From Labedella phragmitis (GTDB taxonomy: Bacteria; Actinomycetota; Actinomycetes; Actinomycetales; Microbacteriaceae): a stretch of DNA of 64,000 bases. The stretch spans positions 1 to 64,000 of the forward strand of contig NZ_RZNB01000004.1 of assembly GCF_004078635.1 (NCBI RefSeq). The letters are read 5' to 3'. Made by a program: the position numbers and the translations under genes. Each line of letters begins with the position of its first letter. Within the stretch, counting starts at the first letter, position 1. Below the pieces are notes generated by a model, which was not told the DNA's origin, made no database searches, and saw nothing but the letters and a program-made list of their open reading frames with translations. Shown here piece after piece: positions 50,648 through 61,054 of the stretch.

Positions 50648-50784
50648 GAAGAATTCTCCAGCGCCCGCCGGGACGGCTCGTGCCGCGCCCGCCTCGTTGA
50701 GTGGTTCTCGGGTCGATCACCGGGACGAGGAACGGGCACCCGGTGTCGCAGTCCGTGTCCCGGTTGGGAAGACGAACTCGCACT

Positions 50785-50813
50785 ACCCTAGGCGCGGATC
50801 ACATGATTGTCGA
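50785..50813 (-). promoter_or_regulatory. Promoter of the NlpC/P60 gene with long leader
   Basis: TCGACA, 17 bp and TAGGGT on the minus strand form a near-consensus promoter. It implies a 5' leader of about 130 nt before the GTG at 50647. The leader contains a long-range pairing CCGGGAC/GTCCCGG with an inner hairpin GGGTGCCC. The length suggests post-initiation control, but no known riboswitch pattern fits. Confidence 0.5.
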
Positions 50814-50879
50814 GTTGTCGAGAGAAAAAGATCACGAAAGCATAACGGTTGGCAGAGGTTCCTCCGCGCGGGGTATCGC

Positions 50880-51884
50880 TTACGCGGCGCCGTTCGCGCG
50901 CAACCAGGCCATCGGGTCGACGAGCGAACCGTTGATCTTGACCTCGAGGTGGAGGTGGTTCGCCGTCGAGCGACCGGTGCTTCCAACCTGTCCGATGATC
51001 TGGCCGGCGGTGACCTTCTGGCCCACCTGCACCGATCGGGTGCCGTACGTCATGTGGCCGTAGAGCGTGCTGACGGTCTTGCCGTTGATGACGTGGTCGA
51101 TGACCACCGCGACGCCGTACCCGAAGTAGCTCTCCGTCGAGATGCGGACGGTGCCGTCGGCGATCGCGCCGATGGCCGTGCCGCCCGGGCACAGCATGTC
51201 GACGCCGTTGTGGGCACCGCCACGTGAGCCGAATCCGTCACCGATCGTCGCGGTGACGGCGAGCGGGTAACGGACCTCGCCGGAACCGGCGATCGCACCG
51301 AAGATGGCGGAGCCGCCACCCGAGCCGCTGGATCCGCCGCCGGACAGTCCGGCTTTCTTGGCGGCTTTGGCAGCCGCCTCTGCAGCCTTCTTGGCCTCTT
51401 CCGCGGCCTTCTTGGCGGCGATCTCCTCGGGCGTCGTGGCGCCGTAAGCGTCACGACTCACGGTCAGGGTCTGAGCGGCCGACGAGACGACGAGCGTCTG
51501 GGCCGACTGCTCGGCATAGGAGTGCGTCGCCTCCGTCGTCGTGGCGTCCGGAGCGACGGCGTAGGCCGGAAGCGCGACGGTCGCGAAGAGACCGGGGACG
51601 ACGAGAGCGACGATCGCGGTCGAACGGAACGACTTGCGGGCGGGACCCTGCTTCGCCGCAGCGGGAGCGGTGCGAGCGGGAACCCGCGGGGATGACGGGG
51701 CGCCGGCAGTCGTCGACCGCGCGTTCACCGACGGGACGGACGGGGCCGAACGCTGCTGACGGGTCGAGGCCGTCGCCGGCGCATCACGACGCAGGGACCG
51801 ACGCGAGGGCAGTTCCGGAGCAGCGGCGTCGCCGCGAGTCGAGTCGTCCGGGTTGCCTGGCGTCGAGGGAGCTGACAGGACCAA
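50880..51884 (-). CDS. Secreted M23 (LytM-type) metallopeptidase
   Basis: A 334-residue exported protein. The TTG at 51884 is chosen because GGAGG lies 8 nt upstream; GTG and TTG codons up to 51938 are alternatives. A disordered Ser/Ala/Pro N-terminus precedes the membrane/signal segment STAIVALVVPGLFATVALPA. A Lys/Ala-rich coiled coil follows (PEEIAAKKAAEEAKKAAEAA), then a Gly/Ser linker and the M23 domain with zinc ligands in GAHNGVDMLCPG (H-x-x-x-D) and the H-x-H motif ANHLHLEVKING. It probably cleaves peptidoglycan cross-links or activates other hydrolases. Confidence 0.87.
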   Translation of the reverse strand: MVLSAPSTPGNPDDSTRGDAAAPELPSRRSLRRDAPATASTRQQRSAPSVPSVNARSTTAGAPSSPRVPARTAPAAAKQGPARKSFRSTAIVALVVPGLFATVALPAYAVAPDATTTEATHSYAEQSAQTLVVSSAAQTLTVSRDAYGATTPEEIAAKKAAEEAKKAAEAAAKAAKKAGLSGGGSSGSGGGSAIFGAIAGSGEVRYPLAVTATIGDGFGSRGGAHNGVDMLCPGGTAIGAIADGTVRISTESYFGYGVAVVIDHVINGKTVSTLYGHMTYGTRSVQVGQKVTAGQIIGQVGSTGRSTANHLHLEVKINGSLVDPMAWLRANGAA

Positions 51885-52121
51885 TAGGGTGACCTCCGGC
51901 GTCCCGAACCCACGAAGGGCAGCTCTCGTCACGACCAATGTCTTGGCTTCTCCCCGCGAGGTGACGAGTCTCGGGACGACTCGCAGGGGGTCCGTCGGTC
52001 GGCTTCTGACCTTTGGACTTCACCGAGAATACGCGACGATCAGCCGAAACGCACGTCTTCCCGAGGAGCATTAACGGGAAAGTAACGGAATGATAACAGC
52101 GAATCCGCGCGTGACCAGGGG

Positions 52122-52817
52122 TTAAAGAACCGCGACGTAGATGTGCCCGGCGACCTCGGTCGGCAGTTCGAGACCGTCCCCGTGGCCCTCGACGCGGACG
52201 AGCACGTAGGAACCGGAGGGCGAGAACGTCGCGGTCGCACCCGGCGTGACACCGGCCTGCTTCAGTTGCAGGAGGAGTTCCGGCTCGAACTGCACGGGCT
52301 CGGCGAGCCGGCGGACGGTCGCGAGGACGGGCTCGGTCGAGGAACGCACGACGTCGACGACATTCGAGAGCCCCTCGGTGAAGACCGCGGCTTGCGGCCC
52401 GCCGAGCTCCTCGAGCCCGGGGATCGGGTTGCCGTACGGCGACTCCGTCGGGTGGTCGAGCACCTCGAGGAGCTTGCGCTCCACCTGCTCGCTCATGACG
52501 TGCTCCCAGCGGCAGGCCTCTTCGTGCACGAACTCCCATTCGAGTCCGATGACGTCGCTCAGAAGCCTCTCGGCGAGCCGGTGCTTGCGCATCACGTGCA
52601 CGGCACGGCGGCGGCCCTGCTCGGTCAGTTCGAGGTGGCGGTCTCCGGAGACGACGACGAGTCCATCGCGCTCCATCCGGCCGACGGTCTGCGAGACGGT
52701 GGGGCCGGAGTGGCCGAGCCTCTCCGAGATGCGCGCGCGCAGGGGAACGATGTTCTCCTCCTCGAGATCGAGGATCGTGCGGAGATACATCTCCGTTGTG
52801 TCAATAAGGTCGGTCAT
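52122..52817 (-). CDS. dtxR: Iron-dependent repressor of the DtxR/IdeR family
   Basis: A 231-residue regulator. The winged helix reads LIDTTEMYLRTILDLEEENI and SGPTVSQTVGRMERDGL. All metal ligands occur at canonical DtxR numbers: M10, H79, E83, H98, C102, E105 and H106. Cys102 marks the iron-type rather than the MntR-type. An SH3-like domain closes the protein (GATATFSPSGSYVLVRVEGH). ATG at 52817 follows AAGGGG with 6-nt spacing; ATG 52823 is an alternative. It should repress the hmu and hmuO/htaA promoters at 6.8 and 15.1 kb, which carry DtxR boxes. Confidence 0.93.
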   Translation of the reverse strand: MTDLIDTTEMYLRTILDLEEENIVPLRARISERLGHSGPTVSQTVGRMERDGLVVVSGDRHLELTEQGRRRAVHVMRKHRLAERLLSDVIGLEWEFVHEEACRWEHVMSEQVERKLLEVLDHPTESPYGNPIPGLEELGGPQAAVFTEGLSNVVDVVRSSTEPVLATVRRLAEPVQFEPELLLQLKQAGVTPGATATFSPSGSYVLVRVEGHGDGLELPTEVAGHIYVAVL

Positions 52818-52914
52818 CGACATCCCCTTCGAATTCACGCATGCGCCCCCAGCCTACTGTTTCGCAGGGCCCCTCCCGCGCACGTCACGATCGGGCGGTG
52901 CGGCGCCGCGGCCC

Positions 52915-54039
<1,125 letters not shown>

Positions 54040-54046
54040 TCAGGTG

Positions 54047-54090
54047 AACGAGGAGGGGCCGGTCGCGATCGCGACCGGCCCCTCCTCGTT
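54047..54090. terminator. Perfect 22-bp palindromic terminator after serC
   Basis: AACGAGGAGGGGCCGGTCGC plus GA (54047-54068) pairs exactly with 54069-54090. It lies between the convergent serC and DUF3027 genes and probably serves both. Confidence 0.85.
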
Positions 54091-54103
54091 GGTTCAGCGT
54101 CTC

Positions 54104-54791
<688 letters not shown>

Positions 54792-54799
<8 letters not shown>

Positions 54800-55175
54800 C
54801 GAGCTCGTCGGCGACGCGGCGGAGGACCGCCGCGACCTTGCGCCCGTGGGCGCCGTCCGGGTAGCGGCCCTTGCGGAGGCCCGCACCCAGGCCATCGAGG
54901 AGCTTCACGAGGTCTTCGACGATGATCGCCATGTCGTCGGCCGACTTGCGCTTCATCTTCGCGAGGCTCGGCGGTGCTTCGAGGAGGCGGACCGAGAGCG
55001 CTTGCGCGCCTCGCTTGCCGTCGGCGATGCCGTACTCGAGCCGCGTCCCCGCCTTGACGCTCGTGACGTCGGCGGGCAGAGCCGACGCGTGGAGGAAGAC
55101 CTCCTGGCCGTCGTCTCCGGCGATGAAGCCGAAGCCTTTGTCCTCGTCATAGAACTTGACCTTGCCGGTGGGCAT
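54792..55175 (-). CDS. Cold-shock-domain protein with C-terminal extension
   Basis: A 127-residue nucleic-acid-binding protein. Residues 1-66 form a cold-shock domain with RNP-like motifs GKVKFYDEDKGFGFI and EVFLHASAL. The remaining 60 residues are a basic helical extension (LAKMKRKSADDMAIIVEDLV) not found in CspA (about 67 residues). GAGG precedes the ATG. Operon with DUF3027; the strongly acidic tail of that partner could contact this basic extension, which is speculation. Confidence 0.88.
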
Positions 55176-55370
55176 GGGGGAACCTCGCTGTGGATCGAAA
55201 CGCCGATCGTGTCGGCGTCGGGGGTGGTCGCCCCTGGACGACCCAGGAGCGGACGACGCTCACGCCGCCTCTCCAGTTTAGTCGGGCGGCGTCGCGAAGT
55301 CCCGCTGTCGCTCGCCACTGCGCGAGGACGTCGGACCCCGCGCTCGAGCCGTTGGGCATATCCTGACAAC

Positions 55371-55646
55371 GTGACCACTCCGACGACGCTCAGACCGACG
55401 CGGTTCGAACGCATCCTGATGTTCATGCTCGTCGGCGTCTCGATCATGTCGATCGTCTGCCTCGTCGTCGTGCTCGTCGCCACGTGGGCCGGGGCGACGG
55501 ACTTCCGCGGCAGCGTGTGGCCCGTCGTCGCGATGACGCCGTACTTCGGCCTCCCCCTCGCGTTCCTGCTCCTGTTGACCCTGCTCATCGTCGCGACGGT
55601 GCGACGAGCCCGCGCGGCGACCACCGCCGCCAGCGAGCGGAGCTGA
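55371..55646 (+). CDS. Small two-helix membrane protein
   Basis: A 91-residue protein with two membrane helices (about residues 15-40, VGVSIMSIVCLVVVLVATWA; 58-78, FGLPLAFLLLLTLLIVATVR) and a basic C-terminus. GTG at 55371 lies 6 nt after TATCCT (55359-55364), so the transcript is probably leaderless. Conserved-looking but function unknown. It lies 28 bp upstream of the helicase-associated gene. Confidence 0.72.
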   Translation: MTTPTTLRPTRFERILMFMLVGVSIMSIVCLVVVLVATWAGATDFRGSVWPVVAMTPYFGLPLAFLLLLTLLIVATVRRARAATTAASERS

Positions 55647-55674
55647 CCATGACGGCGCCAGCGAGCAGGCCGGA

Positions 55675-57543
55675 GTGACCGACACTCTCGCGCTCGCGAG
55701 CGCACTCCGCCGCTGGGACGAAGACAGGCTCCGCGCTCTGCTCGTCGCTCGCGACGTCCCCGACGACGCCCACATCGCGGACCTCTTCGATCTCGCCGAG
55801 TACCTCCTCGACCGCTCCCGCCTCGAAGCGACGGTGCGTCGGCTCGACCGCCCCACGCTCGTGGTCCTCGCGGCCGCTGCAGAACTCGCTCGTCCCTTCG
55901 CCTTCGAGGAGCTCCTGGCGCTCGTCGGTCGACGGGGAGGCTCCGACGGCTGGGATGCCGACGATCTCGCCGCGGCCCGTTCGCACGCCGTCGTCGCGGG
56001 CCTGCTCCTCGCCGAGGACCTCGACGTGCCGATCGACGCCGTCGGCTCCGCCTTGCACTCCCTCGACGACGGTTCGCTCGCTCTCGACGCGCTCCTCGCG
56101 GCACCGCGCCCGAGCAGCATCTCCCCGGCGGCCGACGCCGCTGCGGTCTCCGCCTCGGCCGTCGAACGCGCCTTCCTCGCGTCGGCGCGGACGGGTGACC
56201 TGCTCGATGCTCTGCTCCGCCATCCCGCGCGGGAACTGGGCCGGGGTGGGCTCTCGCTCCCCGATGCGCGCCACCTCGCGACCGTGATCGGGACCGACGT
56301 GGCCGCTGTCGGCCCCCTCATCGAACTCGCCTCGACCGCCGGACTCGTGGCGCTCGAGGACCGCTCGTGGCTCGTCACCCACGCGGGCCTCGAGTGGTTG
56401 GGGCTCGGCATCGCCGACAGGTGGCGGACCCTCGCCGAGTCCTGGGTCTCGAGCCTCTCTCCCGAGATCCTCGCGGTCATGACCTCGACGCGGCACGGCC
56501 AGCTCGGCGAGAGGCTCGAAGCCTTCGCTCATTGGTGGTTCCCCGCCGGCGGCGACTGGCTCACCACACGCGTCGACCGGCTCGCCGCGCGCTCCGACAT
56601 CCTGGGTCTCACCGTGCGCGGCCTCTGGAGCCCTGCAGCGATGGCCCTCCTCACCGAGGGGGTCGACGCGGCGACCGCCGTCCTGTCGCCGGACCTCCCC
56701 AGCGAGGTCGACCAGGTCTACGTGCAGAACGACCTCACGATCATCGCTCCCGGTCCGCTGCGCGCCGAGATCGACCGCACCCTCCGCACGATGACGGACC
56801 TCGAGTCGCGGTCGCACGCGTCCACGTACCGGCTGTCGCCCCAGAGTGTCGGCCGGGCATTGTCCAGCGGATCGACGCGCGCTCAGATTCTCGGTTTCCT
56901 CCGCTCGGTCTCCCTCACGGGGGTGCCCCAGCCCGTCGAATACGTCGTGTCCGAGGCTGCGGCCCGGCACGGGCTCATCCGGGTCGGCCCCTTCTCCCCC
57001 GCCGACGGGGCCAATGCGGCGGCGTCGTCCTACGTCCGGTCGACCGATCGCGACTACCTCGCCGCCATCGGCGTCGATCAGGCCCTCGCTCCGCTCGCCC
57101 TCCGGACGAATTCGCCCGGTTCGTCCGATCAACTCGAGAGTTCGCTGCCGCCCGACGTCGTCTTCTGGGCGCTCCAGGACGCGCGCTATCCCGTGGCGCC
57201 GGAGAGCAGCGACGGTTCCGTCGTCCTGCTCGGTCGGCTCCGTCTCGCGACCGGTCGCACCTCGGATGCCGGGGCGACGAGCGGACTTCTCGAACGGCTC
57301 CGCGCGTCAGTCGGCGACGAAGGCGAGGCCACCGACGCCGCCTGGCTCTCGCGACAGCTCGACGAAGCGGTGAAGCGCCGCAGCACGATCGCGATCGTGG
57401 TTCGGTTCCCGGACGGCTCGGACCGGGAGTTCCGGCTCGAGGCGACAGGTCTCTCCGGCGGGCGATTGCGCGGCCGCGACGCGAAGGCGGATGTCGAGCG
57501 AACCGTTCCCGTTCGGAGCATCGTCTCGGTCCTCCCCGCGTGA
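55675..57543 (+). CDS. Helicase-associated domain protein (XPB N-terminal-like partner)
   Basis: A 622-residue cytosolic protein. It is rich in helices, with winged-helix-like segments (LARPFAFEELLALVGRRGGS) and a C-terminal region DLESRSHASTYRLSPQSVGR and VRSTDRDYLAAI typical of the actinobacterial helicase-associated (Helicase_C_3) family. There is no Walker A or DExx motif. It lies just upstream of the XPB helicase gene, as in many Actinobacteria, and probably acts with it in DNA repair or transcription-coupled processes. GTG at 55675 has a weak RBS; it overlaps no neighbour. Confidence 0.78.
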   Translation: MTDTLALASALRRWDEDRLRALLVARDVPDDAHIADLFDLAEYLLDRSRLEATVRRLDRPTLVVLAAAAELARPFAFEELLALVGRRGGSDGWDADDLAAARSHAVVAGLLLAEDLDVPIDAVGSALHSLDDGSLALDALLAAPRPSSISPAADAAAVSASAVERAFLASARTGDLLDALLRHPARELGRGGLSLPDARHLATVIGTDVAAVGPLIELASTAGLVALEDRSWLVTHAGLEWLGLGIADRWRTLAESWVSSLSPEILAVMTSTRHGQLGERLEAFAHWWFPAGGDWLTTRVDRLAARSDILGLTVRGLWSPAAMALLTEGVDAATAVLSPDLPSEVDQVYVQNDLTIIAPGPLRAEIDRTLRTMTDLESRSHASTYRLSPQSVGRALSSGSTRAQILGFLRSVSLTGVPQPVEYVVSEAAARHGLIRVGPFSPADGANAAASSYVRSTDRDYLAAIGVDQALAPLALRTNSPGSSDQLESSLPPDVVFWALQDARYPVAPESSDGSVVLLGRLRLATGRTSDAGATSGLLERLRASVGDEGEATDAAWLSRQLDEAVKRRSTIAIVVRFPDGSDREFRLEATGLSGGRLRGRDAKADVERTVPVRSIVSVLPA

Positions 57544-57610
57544 GCGGTCCCGGCACGGGGCTCGGCCCCGCTGCACCCGGCCCCGGCCGCGGCACCTAGA
57601 CTTGACCCTC

Positions 57611-59251
57611 ATGTCCGACGGCCCGCTCATCGTCCAAAGCGACCGCACCGTACTGCTCGAGGTCGCCCACCCCCAAGCAGACGACGTGCGTCACGAACTC
57701 GCAGTCTTCGCCGAGCTCGAACGGGCCCCCGAACACGTCCACACCTACCGCATCACGCGGTTGGGCCTCTGGAACGCGCGCGCCGCAGGCCACGAGGCCG
57801 CCGACATGATCTCGACGCTCGAACGCTTCTCGAAGTTCCCACTGCCCCAGAGCGTGGTGATCGACATCGAGGACACCGTGTCGCGTTACGGGCGACTCGT
57901 CATCGAACGCGGTGACGACGGATCCCTCGTGCTGCGCTCGACGGATGAGGCCGTGCTCTCCGAGGTCTCGCGCGCCAAGCGCATCGCACCCCTCCTCATC
58001 GGGCACCCGGCTCCGGACGTCTTCCTCGTCGATGCGTGGGCTCGCGGTCAGCTCAAGCAGGAGCTCGTGAAGCTCGGCTGGCCGGCGGAGGACCTCGCGG
58101 GCTACACGCCCGGCACGCCTCACCCCATCGACCTCGCCGAGACGGGCTGGTCCATGCGCGACTACCAGTCGCAAGCGGTCTCGAGCTTCTTCGACGGCGG
58201 CTCCGGGGTCGTCGTGCTGCCGTGCGGCGCCGGGAAGACGATCGTCGGGGCTGGGGCCATGGCGACCGCGGCCACGACGACCCTCATCCTCGTCACGAAC
58301 ACCGTCTCGGCCCGGCAGTGGCGGGACGAGCTGCTCCGCCGCACGAGTCTCACCCCCGAGGAGATCGGCGAGTACTCCGGCGAGACGAAGGAGGTCCGTC
58401 CGGTCACGATCGCGACGTACCAGATCCTCACCGCGAAGCGGAGGGGCGAGTACGCCCACCTCGCGCTCCTCGACGCCCTCGACTGGGGTCTCGTCATCTA
58501 TGACGAGGTCCACCTCCTGCCGGCCCCGGTCTTCAAGCTGACCGCCGAGCTGCAGGCGCGCCGCCGTCTCGGCCTCACAGCGACGCTCGTCCGCGAGGAC
58601 GGTCGGGAGGGCGACGTCTTCAGCCTCATCGGCCCGAAGCGGTTCGACGCCCCCTGGAAGGAGATCGAGGCGCAGGGATACATCTCCCCGGCGACGTGCT
58701 ACGAGGTGAGGGTCGATCTCCCCGCCGCGGAGCGGATGACGTACGCGGCGTCCGCCGACGACGAGCGCTACCGCCTCGCCGCGACGGCTCCCGCGAAGCT
58801 CGACGTCGTCAAGCGCCTCATCGATCGCCACGACGGCGAGCGCATCCTCGTCATCGGGCAGTACCTCGACCAGATCGACGAGATCGCCGAGACCCTGGGG
58901 GCGCCGAGCATCACGGGGTCGACCCCCATCGACGAGCGAGAGCGGCTGTACCAGGCGTTCCGCGTCGGCGAGGAGAAGATCCTCGTGGTCTCGAAGGTCG
59001 CCAACTTCTCCGTCGACCTGCCCGAGGCGACCGTCGCGATCCAGGTGTCCGGCTCGTTCGGCTCCCGCCAGGAGGAGGCGCAGCGCCTCGGTCGGCTCCT
59101 CCGTCCGAAGGAGTCAGGGATCCCGGCGAGCTTCTACACCCTCGTGGCTCGCGACACCGTCGACCAGGACTTCGCGCAGAACCGCCAGCGCTTCCTCGCC
59201 GAGCAGGGGTACAGCTACACGATCCTCGACGCCGACGCTATCGCCGCCTGA
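57611..59251 (+). CDS. DNA repair helicase XPB
   Basis: A 546-residue superfamily-2 3'-5' DNA helicase. The N-terminal domain carries VQSDRTVLLEVAHPQADDVR. Walker A is LPCGAGKT (K209), DEVH box at D298 (IYDEVHLL), and the XPB-specific RED motif is in LTATLVREDGREGD. Helicase C includes SITGSTPIDERERLYQAFR and RQEEAQRLGRLLRPK. Bacterial XPB unwinds DNA in repair. TAGACT (57597-57602) lies 8 nt before the ATG and there is no RBS, so it is probably leaderless. Confidence 0.93.
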   Translation: MSDGPLIVQSDRTVLLEVAHPQADDVRHELAVFAELERAPEHVHTYRITRLGLWNARAAGHEAADMISTLERFSKFPLPQSVVIDIEDTVSRYGRLVIERGDDGSLVLRSTDEAVLSEVSRAKRIAPLLIGHPAPDVFLVDAWARGQLKQELVKLGWPAEDLAGYTPGTPHPIDLAETGWSMRDYQSQAVSSFFDGGSGVVVLPCGAGKTIVGAGAMATAATTTLILVTNTVSARQWRDELLRRTSLTPEEIGEYSGETKEVRPVTIATYQILTAKRRGEYAHLALLDALDWGLVIYDEVHLLPAPVFKLTAELQARRRLGLTATLVREDGREGDVFSLIGPKRFDAPWKEIEAQGYISPATCYEVRVDLPAAERMTYAASADDERYRLAATAPAKLDVVKRLIDRHDGERILVIGQYLDQIDEIAETLGAPSITGSTPIDERERLYQAFRVGEEKILVVSKVANFSVDLPEATVAIQVSGSFGSRQEEAQRLGRLLRPKESGIPASFYTLVARDTVDQDFAQNRQRFLAEQGYSYTILDADAIAA

Positions 59252-59272
59252 CGTCCGACCAGGGCGGGACAT

Positions 59273-60043
59273 TCAGGTCAGGAAGCGCCCGTACCGCAAG
59301 AGCAGGGTCCCCTCGGAGTGCACGACGTGGGCGAGCGCCAGCTCGACGGGCACATCCGGAGCATCGCCAGAGGAGATCCGGCCCGAGGATCCGGCCGCGA
59401 GCATCGGCGCGAGGGTCAGGCAGACCTCGTCGACGGCGCCGCTGCGGATGAGCGCCCCGAACAGCGCCGGCCCTCCCTCCGAGTGGATGCGTCGCAGTCC
59501 ACGGTCGTCGAGCTCCGTTCGCAGCTCGAGCCCGTCGACGTGCTCGTCACCGCACTCGACGACGTCGGCGACCCGCGTGAGAGCGTCGCGGCGGGACCGG
59601 TCGGCGGAACGGGTCGTCAGGATGAGGGGTCGCACGGGAGCGTCTCGGAAGATGCGATCGTCGGGATCGAGCTCGAGCGACCGCGACACGATCCCGAATC
59701 GCGGCTGAGGCGCCAAGCCGAGGCGGGACCGCAGATCGGCATGGTGGTCGCCGACGACGAGGGGCCCGTAACCCTCCGCGCGCACGGTTCCCGCGGCCAC
59801 GACGACGACGTCGCACGAGACGCGGAGGAGATCGAACACACGGCGATCGGCCTCGGAACCGAGACCGGCGGAAAGACCGTCCACCGTTACCGCTCCGTCG
59901 ACGCTCGCGACGAAATTGACGCGGAGCCAGGGCCCCGCTGCGGGCACGCGCTCCTCGTACCACGACAGCACGTCGAGGTCGCCGGAGTCCCGTCCGGTGA
60001 TGCCGGACAGCGACCAGACCCGGTCGAGCACGGCATCAGTCAT
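59273..60043 (-). CDS. RibD C-terminal-type pyrimidine reductase family protein
   Basis: A 256-residue NADPH-dependent reductase with the dihydrofolate-reductase-like RibD_C fold: LRVNFVASVDGAVTVDGLSA, DVVVVAAGTVRAEGYGPLVV, RIHSEGGPALFGALIRSGAV. It lacks the deaminase domain of RibD. It may reduce a riboflavin precursor or a related deazaflavin/folate intermediate. It overlaps the FolP2-type gene by 8 bp, hinting at a shared pteridine-like pathway. Confidence 0.82.
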   Translation of the reverse strand: MTDAVLDRVWSLSGITGRDSGDLDVLSWYEERVPAAGPWLRVNFVASVDGAVTVDGLSAGLGSEADRRVFDLLRVSCDVVVVAAGTVRAEGYGPLVVGDHHADLRSRLGLAPQPRFGIVSRSLELDPDDRIFRDAPVRPLILTTRSADRSRRDALTRVADVVECGDEHVDGLELRTELDDRGLRRIHSEGGPALFGALIRSGAVDEVCLTLAPMLAAGSSGRISSGDAPDVPVELALAHVVHSEGTLLLRYGRFLT

Positions 60044-60965
60044 TGACGTCCCCCATGTTGTGACGCAGGAGCGCGGGTGCCCGCATGCCGAGGATCGTCT
60101 CGGTCATCCGGACGGCGGCTACCGCCTCCGGCACGTTGTGCATGCGCACGATCCGCGCTCCTTGCGCGATGCACAGCACCATCGCGGCGATCGATCCCTC
60201 GAGCCGTTCGCTCTTCGGGGCGTCGATGCTCTCCCCCACGAAGTCCTTGTTCGACACCGCCACGAGCGTCGGGAGTCCGATCGCGGTGATCTCGCCGAGC
60301 CGACGCGTGAGCTCGAGGCTGTGGAGCGTGTTCTTGTTCAGGTCGTGCCCCGGATCGATGACGAGTCGCTCCTCGGGGATGCCGCCGGACAACGCGTGTC
60401 CCACACGCTCCTCCAGGAACGCGGCCACCTCGTGCACGACGTCTCCGTACTCGGGTCGTGGATAGACGGTGCGCGGCGCAGCGAGGCTGTGCGTGATCAC
60501 GAGGGTCGCGTCGCTGTCCGCGACGACGTCCACGATCTCCGGATGGAAGAGCCCGGTGGTGTCGTTGATCACGTCGGCTCCCGCCGCGATGCATGCTCTC
60601 GCGACCTCGGGGAGGAACGTGTCGACGGAGATCACGACGTCGGAGCGATCCCGCACCGCCGTGACGACCGGCAGGACCCTGTCGAGCTCGTCGGCCGCGG
60701 AGAGCGCAGGTCCCGGAGCGAACGGGACACCGCCGATGTCCACCCAGTCGGCCCCTGCCGTGACGGCTGCCTCGCACGCCGCGACGGCGCGCTCGAGCTC
60801 GAACGTCCGACCTCGGTCGTAGAAGGAGTCCGGTGTCCGATTGACGACGGCCATGACGGCGACACTCGTCGAGAAGTCGAATGTCCGGGCCCCGATCCGG
60901 CGGGCGGGGCGCCGCCGTGGGACACCCTCCGCGAGCGAGGAGAGGGAGCGGGCTGCGAGGGGCAT
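60036..60965 (-). CDS. FolP2-type dihydropteroate synthase homologue
   Basis: A 309-residue TIM-barrel protein of the DHPS family. It carries VMAVVNRTPDSFYDRG, WVDIGGVPFAPG, VISVDTFLPEVARACIAAGA, VIDPGHDLNKNTLHSLEL and AVSNKDFVGESID. The form NRTPDSFYD and NKDFVGE matches the mycobacterial FolP2 lineage rather than the folate-pathway FolP1. FolP2 of mycobacteria, as I recall, lacks measurable DHPS activity, so an alternative pterin-like role is possible. Not clustered with folB/folK/folE here. Confidence 0.82.
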   Translation of the reverse strand: MPLAARSLSSLAEGVPRRRPARRIGARTFDFSTSVAVMAVVNRTPDSFYDRGRTFELERAVAACEAAVTAGADWVDIGGVPFAPGPALSAADELDRVLPVVTAVRDRSDVVISVDTFLPEVARACIAAGADVINDTTGLFHPEIVDVVADSDATLVITHSLAAPRTVYPRPEYGDVVHEVAAFLEERVGHALSGGIPEERLVIDPGHDLNKNTLHSLELTRRLGEITAIGLPTLVAVSNKDFVGESIDAPKSERLEGSIAAMVLCIAQGARIVRMHNVPEAVAAVRMTETILGMRAPALLRHNMGDVND

Positions 60966-61018
60966 GACGCCATTCTGCCCCGGCGGATGTCGCCGGCGAC
61001 ACAGGGGTGACGGGCGTT

Positions 61019-61048
61019 CAGGAACGTTCCAGGAAACGTGCAGATAAT
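61019..61048 (+). promoter_or_regulatory. Promoter of the two-component operon with tandem direct repeat
   Basis: CAGGAA occurs at 61019-61024 and 61030-61035, 11 bp apart (one helical turn), followed by GATAAT (61043-61048), 6 nt before the ATG. Direct repeats at this spacing are typical OmpR-family binding sites, so autoregulation is likely; the transcript looks leaderless. Confidence 0.5.
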
Positions 61049-61054
61049 GGCCTC

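Noticed and set aside
50648-50784. c-di-AMP (ydaO) riboswitch in front of the NlpC/P60 gene
   Set aside because: Such riboswitches precede wall-hydrolase genes in Actinobacteria, but the conserved ydaO core segments could not be found in this leader. A covariance-model search (RF00379) would settle it.
51885-52121. Riboswitch upstream of the M23 gene
   Set aside because: The 237-bp gap contains GC-rich pairing segments but no recognisable riboswitch core; left unassigned.
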